Shown here: positions 33,557 through 42,530 of the stretch, piece by piece
Numbering within the stretch: the stretch's first letter is position 1
How the letters are laid out: each line of letters starts with the position of its first letter
Assembly (NCBI RefSeq): GCF_000374065.1
Contig: NZ_KB893252.1
Span: forward strand, 62,001-126,000
Length of the DNA stretch: 64,000 bases
Source: Spirosoma luteum DSM 19990
GTDB lineage: Bacteria > Bacteroidota > Bacteroidia > Cytophagales > Spirosomataceae
Direction: 5' to 3'
The notes under the pieces: model-generated
What the model saw: the letters and a program-made list of their open reading frames with translations, nothing else
Told to the model about the DNA's origin: nothing
The model's database searches: none
Translations under genes and position numbers: made by a program

Positions 33557-36500
33557 TTACAGGGTCCGTTTCACTTCTTTCAGTTCGAAGCTTTCGATTA
33601 CGTCACCCACTTCGATATCATTGAAGTTCCTGATGCTCAAACCACATTCGTAGCCGAACTTCACTTCGCTCACATCTTCCTTGAAGCGTTTCAAGGCACT
33701 GATTTCACCCGTATGCACCACAATAAAGTCACGAATGATCCGGATTTTATTGTTTCGTTTGATATTACCTTCCGTTACGTAGCAACCAGCCACGGTACCA
33801 ACTTTGCTGATCTTGAACACATCACGCACTTCGATATTACCCACAATTATTTCTTCTACCGAAGGAGCAAGCAGGCCTTCCATGGCATCCCGAACTTCAT
33901 TGATAGCGTCGTAAATAATCGAGTAAAGGCGTATTTCGATTTGCTCCTGATCGGCCAATCGGCGGGCACTGGATGATGGCCGGACCTGGAAGCCCACAAT
34001 CACGGCATCCGATGCTGACGCCAGCAGTACATCCGATTCGGAAATCTGACCAACGGCCTTGTGAATGATATTCACCTGAACTTCTTCCGTCGACAGTTGT
34101 AATAACGAATCGGACAGGGCTTCGACGGAACCATCTACGTCACCTTTTACAATGACATTCAGCTCTTTAAATGTGCCGATAGCCTTCCGGCGACCAATTT
34201 CCTCCAGCGTGATATGCTTGCGGGTACGCAGGGTTTGTTCGCGCAGGAGCTGCTCCCGTTTGTTGGCAATTTCGCGGGCCTCACGATCAGTTTCCATCAC
34301 GTTGAACTTGTCACCCGCCTGCGGTGCTCCCGGCAAACCCAGGATCTGAACAGGCGTTGATGGTCCCGCTTCCTTGATGCGTTCCCCCCGATCATCCGTC
34401 ATAGCCCGGATGCGACCGTAGTGCGCACCAACCAGCATAATGTCGCCCTGCATCAGGGTGCCATTTTCTACCAGTACGGTCGATACATAACCACGACCTT
34501 TATCCAGCGAAGCTTCAATGACTGTACCCAGGGCACGGCGGTCCGGATTCGCGGTCAGTTCGAGCAATTCGGCTTCAAGCAGTACCTTTTCCAACAGTTC
34601 ATCCACGCCCATACCCGACTTGGAGGATATCTCCTGGGCCTGGTATTTACCGCCCCACTCCTCAACAAGCAGATTCATAGAGGCCAGTTCGTTCCGTATT
34701 TTTTCTGTATCGGCACCTGGCTTGTCTACTTTCGAGAAAGCAAACACGATGGGAACACCCGCTACCTGGGCGTGATTGATGGCCTCACGGGTCTGGGGCA
34801 TAACGCTATCGTCAGCCGCAATCACAATAATAACGACGTCCGTTACCTTGGCACCCCTTGCCCGCATAGCCGTAAAGGCTTCGTGACCGGGCGTATCCAG
34901 GAAGGTAATCATCCGGTTGTCCGTAGTTTTTACACTATAGGCACCAATGTGCTGGGTGATACCACCCGCTTCACCAGCCGCTACTTTGGCCCGGCGAATA
35001 TAGTCGAGCAGCGATGTTTTACCGTGGTCAACGTGACCCATGATGGTTACAATCGGTGCGCGGGGTTGTAAATCTTCCGGCTCGTCTGCCTCAACGTCAA
35101 TACCCGCTTCGGTTTCATCTTCGGCTGATATAAACTGAACATCGTACCCAAATTCATCGGCAATAACGGTTATTGCCTCTGCATCGAGACGCTGGTTGAT
35201 CGAAACGAACATACCCAGATTGAGACAGACCGAAATTACCTCATTGATGTTGACATCCATCAGCGAAGCCAGGTCGTTGGCTGAAACGAACTCGGTAACT
35301 TTCAGGATTTTAGCCTCCAGTTCCTCCTGTTCGTTCATTAACCGGCGATCCTCTTCCCGCTGGCTCCGACGGTCGCGCCGACGGTCGGCACCCCGGTTAG
35401 GCGTATTGCCCTGCATTCGGGCATTAGTCTGCTGGATTGCTTTCCGAACATCGGCCTGCGTCGGTGCTTCACGACGGCCGCCTGTGCCCCGGTTGGCCGT
35501 GTTACCACCCCGATCACGACCGCCACCCGTTCTATTGCCACCACCACCTGGCCGGTTGCCGGCGTTATTGCCGGTCTGTCCACCCCGGTTAGCCGTTCCG
35601 CTGCCCGGAGTACTGGTACCGGTACCAGTACCCGCACCAGTGCGGTTAGCAGGCGTTGCAGTACGATCGCCTTCGCGGGTATTGCCCGGAGCACGATTTC
35701 CGGCTGGCTGATTCCGATCTCCCGCTGGGCGGTCTCCCGGGGCACGGTTAGCCGGCCCACGATCACCCTCTCTTGGTGGGCGGTCCGGACGGTTAGCCTG
35801 TCCTGGCTGGCCTCCCGGCTGATTGGGCTGAGCGGCACTACCACTTACAGTCCCTTCGCGTCCACCGCGAATACGCTTGCGTTTTTTCTTATCCGCATTG
35901 CTGCCTCCACCCTGACGGGGATTATTGACAGGCAATTCTATTTTGCCAAGAATTTTCAGACCACCCAATTGATGGCTGCCAGCTGCCCGGATGGTTTCGG
36001 TTGGTGCATCAACCACTTCGTTATCCGTGGTCTCTGCTTCCACTTTTTTGGGCTGTGGTTGCGGAGCTTTGGGCTTGGAAGTATTGGCTGGTTTAGCAAC
36101 CTCTGCACGGCCGGATGGCTTTTGCCCGGCATCTTTTACGGGTTCAGCCTGTGGTGGCGAAGCGACCGCTTCCGGAGTCGGGGCTACGGCAGGCGTAACT
36201 GATTCCCTGGGAGTTTCAGTTACAACAGGCGCAACAGCTACCGTAGGCGTGTCTGCCTGAACGGGCACAACCGGCACCGGCGTAACCTTAGCCTCAACGG
36301 GCTCGGCAGGGGCGGGCTTGGGTATTTCCTTTTCGGGCTGAACCATAACCGGCTGCACTACCTCCGGGGTCGGTTGTGGTGCGCTGGCTGCCTGAACTGG
36401 GGTATCCAGTGGCTTGGTAACTTCTGGTTTAGGCTCCGGTTTAGCTTCCTGCGGGGGCGTTATTTTAGCCTGGGGCGCAGTAGGCTGAGGAACAGAAGGT

Positions 36501-36919
36501 TTGGCATTTAAGTCGATTTTACCTACTACCGTCAAGCCTGGCAAACCGGTCTGGGCGGTTTGTGGAGCTGGTTTAGCGTCTACCGGATCAACTTTCGGTA
36601 TATGGACCGGAGTGGGTTCCGGCTTATTTTCGTTAGTTGGACGTCCGGCGTCATCACGACGGTACAAAACGACATCCTCCTCCTGAGGGCGCGGTGACTC
36701 AGCAACCGCTACCGATGGTTCGGGCCGGCGAGTTCCGTTCAGGAGTTCCGTTGCTTTATACTCCTTCGCTAACACTTCCAACTGTTCTGTGTTGATCTTG
36801 GTGTTAGGATTACTATCGACCTTAAACCCTTTGGCAGACAGACGTTCTACAACACGGGCGGCTGCCTGGTTGAGAATTTTTGCCACTTGGCTCAGGCGCA
36901 TTGACTTTTCTTCTGCCAT
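33557..36919 (-). CDS. infB: Translation initiation factor IF-2
   Basis: 1120 residues from [16 protein letters not shown]. An N-terminal IF2_N helix bundle (about 1-60) is followed by about 480 residues of low complexity, first Pro/Val/Thr/Glu-rich and then Gly/Arg/Asn-rich with NRGG-like steps. A second IF2_N copy sits just before the GTPase. G1 is GHVDHGKTS (about 627), the switch region DTPGHEAF, and the expected NKxD motif reads SKVD (about 729). Domains II-IV follow and end [10 protein letters not shown]-2 places initiator tRNA on the ribosome. It is the third gene of a rimP-nusA-infB operon. Confidence 0.97.
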   Translation of the reverse strand: MAEEKSMRLSQVAKILNQAAARVVERLSAKGFKVDSNPNTKINTEQLEVLAKEYKATELLNGTRRPEPSVAVAESPRPQEEDVVLYRRDDAGRPTNENKPEPTPVHIPKVDPVDAKPAPQTAQTGLPGLTVVGKIDLNAKPSVPQPTAPQAKITPPQEAKPEPKPEVTKPLDTPVQAASAPQPTPEVVQPVMVQPEKEIPKPAPAEPVEAKVTPVPVVPVQADTPTVAVAPVVTETPRESVTPAVAPTPEAVASPPQAEPVKDAGQKPSGRAEVAKPANTSKPKAPQPQPKKVEAETTDNEVVDAPTETIRAAGSHQLGGLKILGKIELPVNNPRQGGGSNADKKKRKRIRGGREGTVSGSAAQPNQPGGQPGQANRPDRPPREGDRGPANRAPGDRPAGDRNQPAGNRAPGNTREGDRTATPANRTGAGTGTGTSTPGSGTANRGGQTGNNAGNRPGGGGNRTGGGRDRGGNTANRGTGGRREAPTQADVRKAIQQTNARMQGNTPNRGADRRRDRRSQREEDRRLMNEQEELEAKILKVTEFVSANDLASLMDVNINEVISVCLNLGMFVSINQRLDAEAITVIADEFGYDVQFISAEDETEAGIDVEADEPEDLQPRAPIVTIMGHVDHGKTSLLDYIRRAKVAAGEAGGITQHIGAYSVKTTDNRMITFLDTPGHEAFTAMRARGAKVTDVVIIVIAADDSVMPQTREAINHAQVAGVPIVFAFSKVDKPGADTEKIRNELASMNLLVEEWGGKYQAQEISSKSGMGVDELLEKVLLEAELLELTANPDRRALGTVIEASLDKGRGYVSTVLVENGTLMQGDIMLVGAHYGRIRAMTDDRGERIKEAGPSTPVQILGLPGAPQAGDKFNVMETDREAREIANKREQLLREQTLRTRKHITLEEIGRRKAIGTFKELNVIVKGDVDGSVEALSDSLLQLSTEEVQVNIIHKAVGQISESDVLLASASDAVIVGFQVRPSSSARRLADQEQIEIRLYSIIYDAINEVRDAMEGLLAPSVEEIIVGNIEVRDVFKISKVGTVAGCYVTEGNIKRNNKIRIIRDFIVVHTGEISALKRFKEDVSEVKFGYECGLSIRNFNDIEVGDVIESFELKEVKRTL

Positions 36920-37002
36920 ACTTCGGTTTATATTCCGCAAATTTAATAGTTGTTGGTGTGGTAATAACACCAGTTCGGGCAATAAAAATCCCTCACTTTA
37001 GT

Positions 37003-37073
37003 AATGAAGCGTGAAGAACATAAATTGAAGACTAGTTTCCGGAAGGTCTATTCTACATTCTTCACGCTTCATT
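37003..37073. repeat. Inverted repeat in the nusA-infB gap
   Basis: Arms 37003-37018 and 37058-37073 are perfectly complementary over 16 bp with a 39-nt spacer. It lies in the 166-bp gap between nusA and infB, so the hairpin forms inside the polycistronic mRNA and could mark a processing or partial termination point. Confidence 0.7.
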
Positions 37074-37085
37074 TCGCCCTAATCT

Positions 37086-38330
37086 CTATTCGAATTCCTG
37101 TTTTAGAATCGTTAGAATTTCTTCTACGGTATCCTCTTCCAGGTCGGTCCGGCGAACGAGTTCCTCCTTACTGCAGGCCAGTACGCTCTTGGCGGTATCG
37201 AGCCCTACTTTGCGGAGTTCGTTGATCATCCACTCATCAATTTCGTCGGAGAATTCCATCAGGTCAACATCTTCATCATCTTCCTGACCTTCATTATCCC
37301 GGAACACGTCGATTTCCATGTCAACCAGTCGACCGGCCAGTTTTATATTCTGGCCCCCTTTACCGATAGCCAGCGAAACCTGATCGGGCTTCAGAAAAAC
37401 CGATACCCGTTTGGTGTCACGATCAATGGTCATGGTACTGATTTTAGCCGGGCTCAACGCGCGGCTAATGAGCAGTTCAAGGTTTTCGGTGTAGTTGATA
37501 ACGTCGATATTCTCGTTGCCCAACTCACGCACGATGCCATGAATACGGGACCCTTTCATACCAACACAGGCTCCTACCGGGTCGATACGGTCATCGTACG
37601 ACTCAACGGCAACTTTTGCCCGCTCGCCCGGTTCCCGGACAATTTTCCGAATCGAAATCAAGCCGTCATAAATTTCGGGCACTTCAATCTCGAACAAACG
37701 CTCCAAAAATACCGGCGACGTACGCGACAGGACAATCTTAGGCGTACCGTTAATCATGTCGACCCGACTAATCACGGCCTTCACAGCTTCTCCTTTACGG
37801 TAGCGATCTTTCGGAATCTGTTCCGTACGGGGCAGACTCAACTCGTTATTCTCGGTATCGACCAGAATAATCTCGTGTTTGAGTAACTGATATACCTCAG
37901 CACCGACCAAATCGCCGACCTGATCTTTGTATTTCTGATAAAGGAGTTCTTTCTCCATGTCCTTTATCTTCTGGATAAGCGTCTGCCGGGCCGTTTGGAC
38001 AACACGACGACCAAAATCTTCCAGTTTCACTTCTTCGGCAACCTGCTCGCCCACCTCGAAGTCATCCTGAATTTTCCGGGCTTCTACGAGGGGAATTTTG
38101 TCATAATCCCAAATATCTTCCGAGTTATCATCGACGATTTCGCGGGTCCGCCACATTTCCAAATCGCCACTTTCCGCATTGATAATCACATCGAAATTTT
38201 CGTCGGTGCCGTATTTTTTACGAATCATTGTCCGGAAAACTTCTTCCAGAATAGCAATCATGGTGGGCCGGTCAATATTTTTGGACCGGGCAAAATCAGC
38301 AAACGATTCGATTAACAGTCCACTGGTCAT
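37086..38330 (-). CDS. nusA: Transcription termination/antitermination factor NusA
   Basis: 414 residues. The NusA N-terminal domain (SFADFARSKNIDRPTMIAILEE) binds RNA polymerase, S1 is at about 130-200 (KGEAVKAVISRVDM), KH1 and KH2 follow (GACVGMKGSRIHGIVREL, then LAIGKGGQNIKLAGRL), and a short acidic and helical C-terminus ends the protein. It lacks the two AR repeats of E. coli NusA, as usual in Bacteroidota. It is the middle gene of the rimP-nusA-infB cluster. Confidence 0.97.
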   Translation of the reverse strand: MTSGLLIESFADFARSKNIDRPTMIAILEEVFRTMIRKKYGTDENFDVIINAESGDLEMWRTREIVDDNSEDIWDYDKIPLVEARKIQDDFEVGEQVAEEVKLEDFGRRVVQTARQTLIQKIKDMEKELLYQKYKDQVGDLVGAEVYQLLKHEIILVDTENNELSLPRTEQIPKDRYRKGEAVKAVISRVDMINGTPKIVLSRTSPVFLERLFEIEVPEIYDGLISIRKIVREPGERAKVAVESYDDRIDPVGACVGMKGSRIHGIVRELGNENIDVINYTENLELLISRALSPAKISTMTIDRDTKRVSVFLKPDQVSLAIGKGGQNIKLAGRLVDMEIDVFRDNEGQEDDEDVDLMEFSDEIDEWMINELRKVGLDTAKSVLACSKEELVRRTDLEEDTVEEILTILKQEFE

Positions 38331-38337
38331 TTTTGTT

Positions 38338-38404
38338 GGTTGATTAGTTGGCCAGTCGGTCAGTTAGATTAATGAATCAGTTATTGCTAACCGACTAATC
38401 AACT
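38338..38404. repeat. Inverted repeat in the rimP-nusA gap
   Basis: Arms 38338-38351 and 38391-38404 pair over 14 bp with two mismatches (GGTTGATTAGTTGG type). The words GATTAGTTG and TAATCAACT also occur near 4090-4105. It sits between co-directional genes. Confidence 0.5.
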
Positions 38405-38416
38405 GGGTGACTAGCT

Positions 38417-38929
38417 TTATTTGAATGATATTTCTACTGTTGCTTTTTTGATTTGCTCGAACGGAATTGGTGTTGGGCCAGCCGGTACCGGTTCCGATGT
38501 TAAATCAGTTTCTTTTTTCTTTTTACTCTTTCCTTTTTTCGCCGGCTCAATGGTCAACACAATATGATTGTCGGATACCGACTCCAGTGTCCCTTTCCGG
38601 GTTGTTCCATCCTCCAGCGTAACGACTAACTGCCGTCCCAGGTTACGAACGAACTGCCGGGGGAATGTCAGGGGAAAATCGACTCCGGGCGATGAAACTT
38701 CGAGCGTAAATGGAGATTCTCCAAAGAAATTCAGCTCATCCATTTCGCCACCCAGCTTTCGGCTAACCTGAGCGCATTCGTCAATGGTAATACCCATATC
38801 GCTATCCAGCAACACGGTTACCTTAATGTGCCCTCCCTGCCGACCGGCAACCTGAATAGCAACTATATAGAGTTGGCCGTCGTTGAGGTGTGGCTGAATT
38901 AATTCGGTTAGTTTGGCTTTATCGTCCAC
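38417..38929 (-). CDS. rimP: Ribosome maturation factor RimP
   Basis: 170 residues. The start is GTG at 38929; no in-frame ATG lies upstream before the promoter. LDSDMGITIDECAQVSRKLGGEMDEL and FTLEVSSPGVDFPLT are RimP hallmarks (EVSSPG is the signature), and the C-terminal half is the Sm-like domain with a Lys-rich insertion (KKGKSKKKKETD). RimP assists 30S subunit maturation. First gene of the operon with nusA and infB, the same order as in E. coli. Confidence 0.93.
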   Translation of the reverse strand: MDDKAKLTELIQPHLNDGQLYIVAIQVAGRQGGHIKVTVLLDSDMGITIDECAQVSRKLGGEMDELNFFGESPFTLEVSSPGVDFPLTFPRQFVRNLGRQLVVTLEDGTTRKGTLESVSDNHIVLTIEPAKKGKSKKKKETDLTSEPVPAGPTPIPFEQIKKATVEISFK

Positions 38930-38943
38930 AAGGTAAGGCTAAC

Positions 38944-38970
38944 AAAAAAGGGAGTGCGACTCCCTTTTTT
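38944..38970 (-). terminator. Terminator-like hairpin in the rimP leader (candidate attenuator)
   Basis: AAAAAAGGGAGT (38944-38955), loop GCG, ACTCCCTTTTTT (38959-38970). Read on the minus strand this is a GC-containing stem followed by six U, 14 bases ahead of the rimP GTG and about 20 bases after the predicted transcription start. A terminator placed between promoter and first gene suggests attenuation control of rimP-nusA-infB. The symmetric sequence would also stop rightward transcription. Confidence 0.7.
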
Positions 38971-38997
38971 AATCAATGCCATATGGTTTTTGTGCCA

Positions 38998-39028
38998 CAA
39001 AGGTAATACGTTTCTGTGTGCATAACAA
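38998..39028 (-). promoter_or_regulatory. Promoter of the rimP-nusA-infB operon
   Basis: On the minus strand TTG (39026-39028), 20 bases, then TACCTTTG (38998-39005): a full match to the Bacteroidota sigma-ABfr consensus TTG-N19/20-TAnnTTTG. Transcription should begin near 38992, giving a leader of about 60 nt that contains the hairpin at 38944-38970. Confidence 0.75.
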
Positions 39029-39125
39029 GCCCCAACTTTAGCGCAATTGCACGCATACGAGTCATTTTCCCTTATTTTGGCAGTTGAAAGGACTATTGGT
39101 TTCGCTGAACAGCGTTAAAACAACG

Positions 39126-40238
39126 ATGAGAATACCTGTTGGAAAATTTATTGCCTTCTTTTTTCGGTCATTGCTATGGTCGCTTAACCTACTGCTGGCA
39201 GCTTATACATGCTTGGCTTACTGGCTGCTTTATAGCCTTCAAATTGAGCACTGGTCGGCCGGGATGGTTATGATTACGATACCGGTCGTTTGGATACTAA
39301 ACGTTGTTGTTGTTTGTTTATGGCTCACCAGCCGCCCCTGGCGTAGCTGGCTGTCTGGCCTGCTCGTGATAGCGGGCATTTTGCTGTTTGGCTCCCGAAC
39401 TTTTTCCTGGCACAATTCCGACACACCAACAGGTACTGGCCGTCCCCTGAAAGTATTCAGCTATAATGTGCATTCATTTGGCGAAATGGATTTGTTGGGG
39501 AGCAGACAGAGTTCACCGGCCGTTCGGCGCATACTCAACTATGTACTTCGGTACGATGCCCCCATCAAGTGTTTTCAGGAATTCTATACGTCAACCAAGA
39601 ACCCGGATTACGACATGGTTGAGCGGTTTAAAACAGTTGGTTATCCCTATTCGACCCTTTTATATCCAGAAATGGCTCATGTACCGGATGGCGATATTGG
39701 CGTGGCCATATTCTCAGCTTACCCCATCATTGATTCGGGTCGGGAAGTGTTCGAAGCGCACAATGGTCTGGTTTGGGCTACGGTTACGGTTGGTACGGAC
39801 ACGATAAGGGTTATCAATGTGCATTTACATTCCATGGGAATTCGCGTGAGCCGGGTGTTGAAACAGAAACAAATGAAGGGGGTTCAGCACGAAACAAGGG
39901 GGGTTTTAAGTGCCCTGCGCATCGGCTTCATCAAGCGAAACGAACAGGTTCGCAAAGTGGAAGAGTACATCCGCCAAAGCCCCTACCCGGTCATTGTGAC
40001 GGGCGATCATAATGACACCCCGTACGGGGTAGTGTACGAACGGTTGCGCCGAACGTTACCCAATAGCTTTGAAGAAGCAGGACATGGCTTTGGTTTTACC
40101 TACAATCGCCTACCGGGTTTTATCCGAATCGATCATCAGTTTCATAGCCCTGAACTCTCCGTTACAGACTTCGAGACGATTGACCGCATTGACTACTCCG
40201 ACCATTATCCGGTCGTGGGAACGTACGTGGTCAAGTAG
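39126..40238 (+). CDS. Membrane-anchored endonuclease/exonuclease/phosphatase family protein
   Basis: 370 residues. Three hydrophobic segments (about 8-100) precede an EEP catalytic domain. KVFSYNVHSF, KCFQEFY with the metal-binding Glu, INVHLHSMG, TGDHNDTPYG and SDHYPVV are the ordered EEP motifs. The catalytic part faces the periplasm if the three helices put the C-terminus outside. Many Bacteroidota carry such proteins; phosphodiesterase activity on nucleic acid or lipid head groups is possible. Start chosen at MRIPVGKF, 14 codons inside the longest frame. Confidence 0.8.
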   Translation: MRIPVGKFIAFFFRSLLWSLNLLLAAYTCLAYWLLYSLQIEHWSAGMVMITIPVVWILNVVVVCLWLTSRPWRSWLSGLLVIAGILLFGSRTFSWHNSDTPTGTGRPLKVFSYNVHSFGEMDLLGSRQSSPAVRRILNYVLRYDAPIKCFQEFYTSTKNPDYDMVERFKTVGYPYSTLLYPEMAHVPDGDIGVAIFSAYPIIDSGREVFEAHNGLVWATVTVGTDTIRVINVHLHSMGIRVSRVLKQKQMKGVQHETRGVLSALRIGFIKRNEQVRKVEEYIRQSPYPVIVTGDHNDTPYGVVYERLRRTLPNSFEEAGHGFGFTYNRLPGFIRIDHQFHSPELSVTDFETIDRIDYSDHYPVVGTYVVK

Positions 40239-40295
40239 CAGAGTGAGGAGGGCAGACGCCGATATTGGATTTCCCTACCCGCTCAGTTACCTTAT

Positions 40296-40706
40296 TCAGG
40301 GATGGGCGTTTACCCATTCTTCCCCATTGGTGAATACTTCCTTCTTCCAGATGGGTACTGTTTTTTTGATCGTGTCAATGATGTAGCGACAGGCGTCAAA
40401 TGCGTCGGCACGGTGCGCGGTAGCCACCCCAATCAGTACGGCCATCTCGCCAATCTGCAACGTACCCTTCCGATGAATAATGGCATAACGTAGTATGGGC
40501 CACTGCTGCCGGGCTTGATCCGCAATCTTCTGCATTTCGGAAACGGCCATGCGGTCGTAGGCCTCATACTCCAGCCGGTCAACCGGGCGCTCCTGCGTAT
40601 TGTCACGAACAACACCCAAAAACAGATCGATGGCTCCTGCCTGCTCCGATTGTAAATAGTTCAGCGCACTTGTCACGTCAATGGGTTCAGCAATTAGGGT
40701 AACCAT
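40296..40706 (-). CDS. moaE: Molybdopterin synthase catalytic subunit
   Basis: 136 residues. GAIDLFLGVVRDNTQERPVDRLEYEAY, HRKGTLQIGEMAVLIGVA and the C-terminal KKTVPIWKKE (catalytic Lys region) identify MoaE. It joins with MoaD to convert precursor Z to molybdopterin. The moaD gene lies 60 bp upstream on the same strand. Other moa genes are not in the window. Confidence 0.93.
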   Translation of the reverse strand: MVTLIAEPIDVTSALNYLQSEQAGAIDLFLGVVRDNTQERPVDRLEYEAYDRMAVSEMQKIADQARQQWPILRYAIIHRKGTLQIGEMAVLIGVATAHRADAFDACRYIIDTIKKTVPIWKKEVFTNGEEWVNAHP

Positions 40707-40766
40707 AACAGGTAGTCAATTAGCTAATGAGTGAGTCGGACCGGGAATGACTGATTAACGCATGTA

Positions 40767-41015
40767 TTAACCGCCACTAACGGGTGGAATAAGGGCGATC
40801 TCGTCGGTAGGGCTGAGTACCTGGTTGGTTTCGGCATACTCGCCATTAACGGCGATGAGCAACGAGCGAATGTTCATTAAAGCGGGAAATTGCTGATGCA
40901 GTTGTGCCAGTAAATCCGCCACGCTGGCGTTCTTATGTAAAGAAACCGAAACGGCTGACTGACCCGTCAAATCACGGGTGATACCAAATAGGAGTACCGA
41001 AATAGATGAATCCAT
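40767..41015 (-). CDS. moaD: Molybdopterin synthase sulfur-carrier subunit
   Basis: 82 residues with a ubiquitin-like fold and the essential C-terminal Gly-Gly (LIPPVSGG), where thiocarboxylate is formed. ISVLLFGITRDLTGQ, then VNGEYAETNQVLSPTDEIALIPPVSGG fit MoaD. First gene of a moaD-moaE pair. Confidence 0.92.
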   Translation of the reverse strand: MDSSISVLLFGITRDLTGQSAVSVSLHKNASVADLLAQLHQQFPALMNIRSLLIAVNGEYAETNQVLSPTDEIALIPPVSGG

Positions 41016-41095
41016 GCGAAAAGACAGGCAGTGGTATAAACCGATAACGCAATTCTGGCTAAGCGAAGTTCGCTCTTAGGTTATAAAGCATAAAG

Positions 41096-41123
41096 AAGGG
41101 CACCCTTTGTTAAGAGTACCCTT
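41096..41123. terminator. Hairpin after the LEA-like gene
   Basis: AAGGGCAC (41096-41103) and GTACCCTT (41116-41123) pair with one mismatch around a 12-nt loop, 13 bp beyond the stop of the leftward gene; on that strand TTCTTTATG follows. Confidence 0.5.
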
Positions 41124-41136
41124 CCTGGTAATGATA

Positions 41137-41418
41137 TCAATTTGAGTTATTTATCTTTCGCTCGGCCTTCTTCAGTTTGCGGTCCGTTTTGTCGAGGGCT
41201 TTATTAGTTCCCTCCTTAACGTCCTGCTTCGTATTTTTAGCCGCTGTTGAGATTTTGTCGCCTGCCTTATTGGTTTCGCGACTTATTTTCCGACCAGCCG
41301 CTTTTGTCGTCTGTTTCGTTTGGTGACCTACCTCTTTCATTTTCTCTTTAGTATCCTGAGCATATCCAGCGAGGACGGAGAAAACCAGCGCAGCGGCCAG
41401 TACCATAGTCTTTTTCAT
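41137..41418 (-). CDS. Secreted Lys-rich LEA-like protein
   Basis: 93 residues. A signal peptide (MKKTMVLAAALVFSVLAGYA) leads into a mature part that is almost all Lys, Thr, Ala, Asp, Glu and Asn with a loose 11-residue period (KMKEVGHQTKQ, KAAGRKISRET, KAGDKISTAAK), like group 3 LEA or YtxH-type stress proteins. It should be an amphipathic helix or disordered in the periplasm. It follows the protease and sigma-factor genes on the same strand and could belong to their regulon. Start chosen at the signal peptide, 12 codons inside the longest frame. Confidence 0.65.
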   Translation of the reverse strand: MKKTMVLAAALVFSVLAGYAQDTKEKMKEVGHQTKQTTKAAGRKISRETNKAGDKISTAAKNTKQDVKEGTNKALDKTDRKLKKAERKINNSN

Positions 41419-41481
41419 TGTTGTCGAGTTTAAATGTTTACCCAACAACGGCATAGCGAATCAATTGTTTGTTTCTACACG

Positions 41482-42483
41482 CTACTCTTTATGCTTGAAG
41501 ACCTTTACCTGATACACGTAATCCTGCATCCGCTTGATTTGCTGTTTGCGGGGCAAATTAATCAGACTACTTTTCCGGTTGATCCGCAATGGCTGCCCCT
41601 TCAGTGAATCGGCAGGAATGGCATTAATTGCATTGAGCAGGTAATTGGTTTTAATGGCAAAGCTCACGCCCTCTAACGTTGTTTGCTTACCGCTTATAAT
41701 ACCAATAACATTCCCTTCCCCATCCAGAAGCGGGCCGCCCGAATTACCCGGGTTGACGCCAACAGCAACCTGATAGGCCGTTGAATCCCCCCTATAACCC
41801 GTACCGGAGCTCAGGTATCCCTCCCCGTAAACAATCTCTTCGCGCGGGAATCCGAGGGTATATACACGCTCGCCGAGATCGGACGGGTGGGCATTAAATG
41901 CGTAGGGAACCGATGGCATCGGCCTAAAAGCGCTATCGTCACAAAGTTGCAGGAAAGCCAGATCATGGGCCTGATCGTTATAAACCACCCTGGCCTTGTA
42001 TACCTCTCCTTTGGTGCTCTGTACATAGATAGAATCGGCCCCAAAAACGATGTGGTTGTTGGTAACGAAGTATCCATCGCCGGTAAGCATAAACCCGGAA
42101 CCGGATACCTGGGCGGGGTTAACACTCAATGCCCGCCCCCGGCCATTCAGATCGCTCAGCAGTTTGCGTTGTGAATACTTGACTGCCTGAATTTCTTTGC
42201 TTAGCAGCCGGTATTGCTGCTCCTGCTGGTGACTTTGCTGGTAGGACCGGTAGAGAAAGATGGAGCCAAACGTGGTGATGATAGCGGCCGAAGCCGCTAC
42301 TGCCAGCGTGGTGCGATACGTTCTCCATAGGGCACGAATCTGACCCGACTGCTCCGTTTCGACCGGATAGGCATTTACGTCGGCATCTGCCTGTATCCGG
42401 GCCAGCCGCTGTTTAAACTGAACACGTTCGCTGTACGTGCGAAGCGCATTTTCTATGTCTTTTTCCTCGTCCATGTTCATCAT
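41482..42483 (-). CDS. Membrane-anchored trypsin-like (S1C) serine protease
   Basis: 333 residues. A cytoplasmic tail of about 58 residues (ALRTYSERVQFKQRLARIQ, helical) is followed by one membrane helix (about 59-78), a periplasmic coiled segment, and an S1C protease domain with His144 (FVTNNHIV), Asp174 (AHDLAFLQL) and Ser248 (GNSGGPLL). There is no PDZ domain, unlike DegS or HtrA. It lies 47 bp after an ECF sigma-factor gene. The single-pass topology with a short helical inner tail recalls anti-sigma factors, so the tail may hold the sigma factor. An internal ATG three codons later is an alternative start. Confidence 0.8.
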   Translation of the reverse strand: MMNMDEEKDIENALRTYSERVQFKQRLARIQADADVNAYPVETEQSGQIRALWRTYRTTLAVAASAAIITTFGSIFLYRSYQQSHQQEQQYRLLSKEIQAVKYSQRKLLSDLNGRGRALSVNPAQVSGSGFMLTGDGYFVTNNHIVFGADSIYVQSTKGEVYKARVVYNDQAHDLAFLQLCDDSAFRPMPSVPYAFNAHPSDLGERVYTLGFPREEIVYGEGYLSSGTGYRGDSTAYQVAVGVNPGNSGGPLLDGEGNVIGIISGKQTTLEGVSFAIKTNYLLNAINAIPADSLKGQPLRINRKSSLINLPRKQQIKRMQDYVYQVKVFKHKE

Positions 42484-42530
42484 TAGTCAGGGAATGGTTC
42501 TGCCGGAGCAGGGTACTGACTTGAGTCAAA

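Noticed and set aside
35196..35711. 171-codon Arg/Pro-rich plus-strand frame
   Set aside because: Mirror of the low-complexity Gly/Arg/Asn region of infB.
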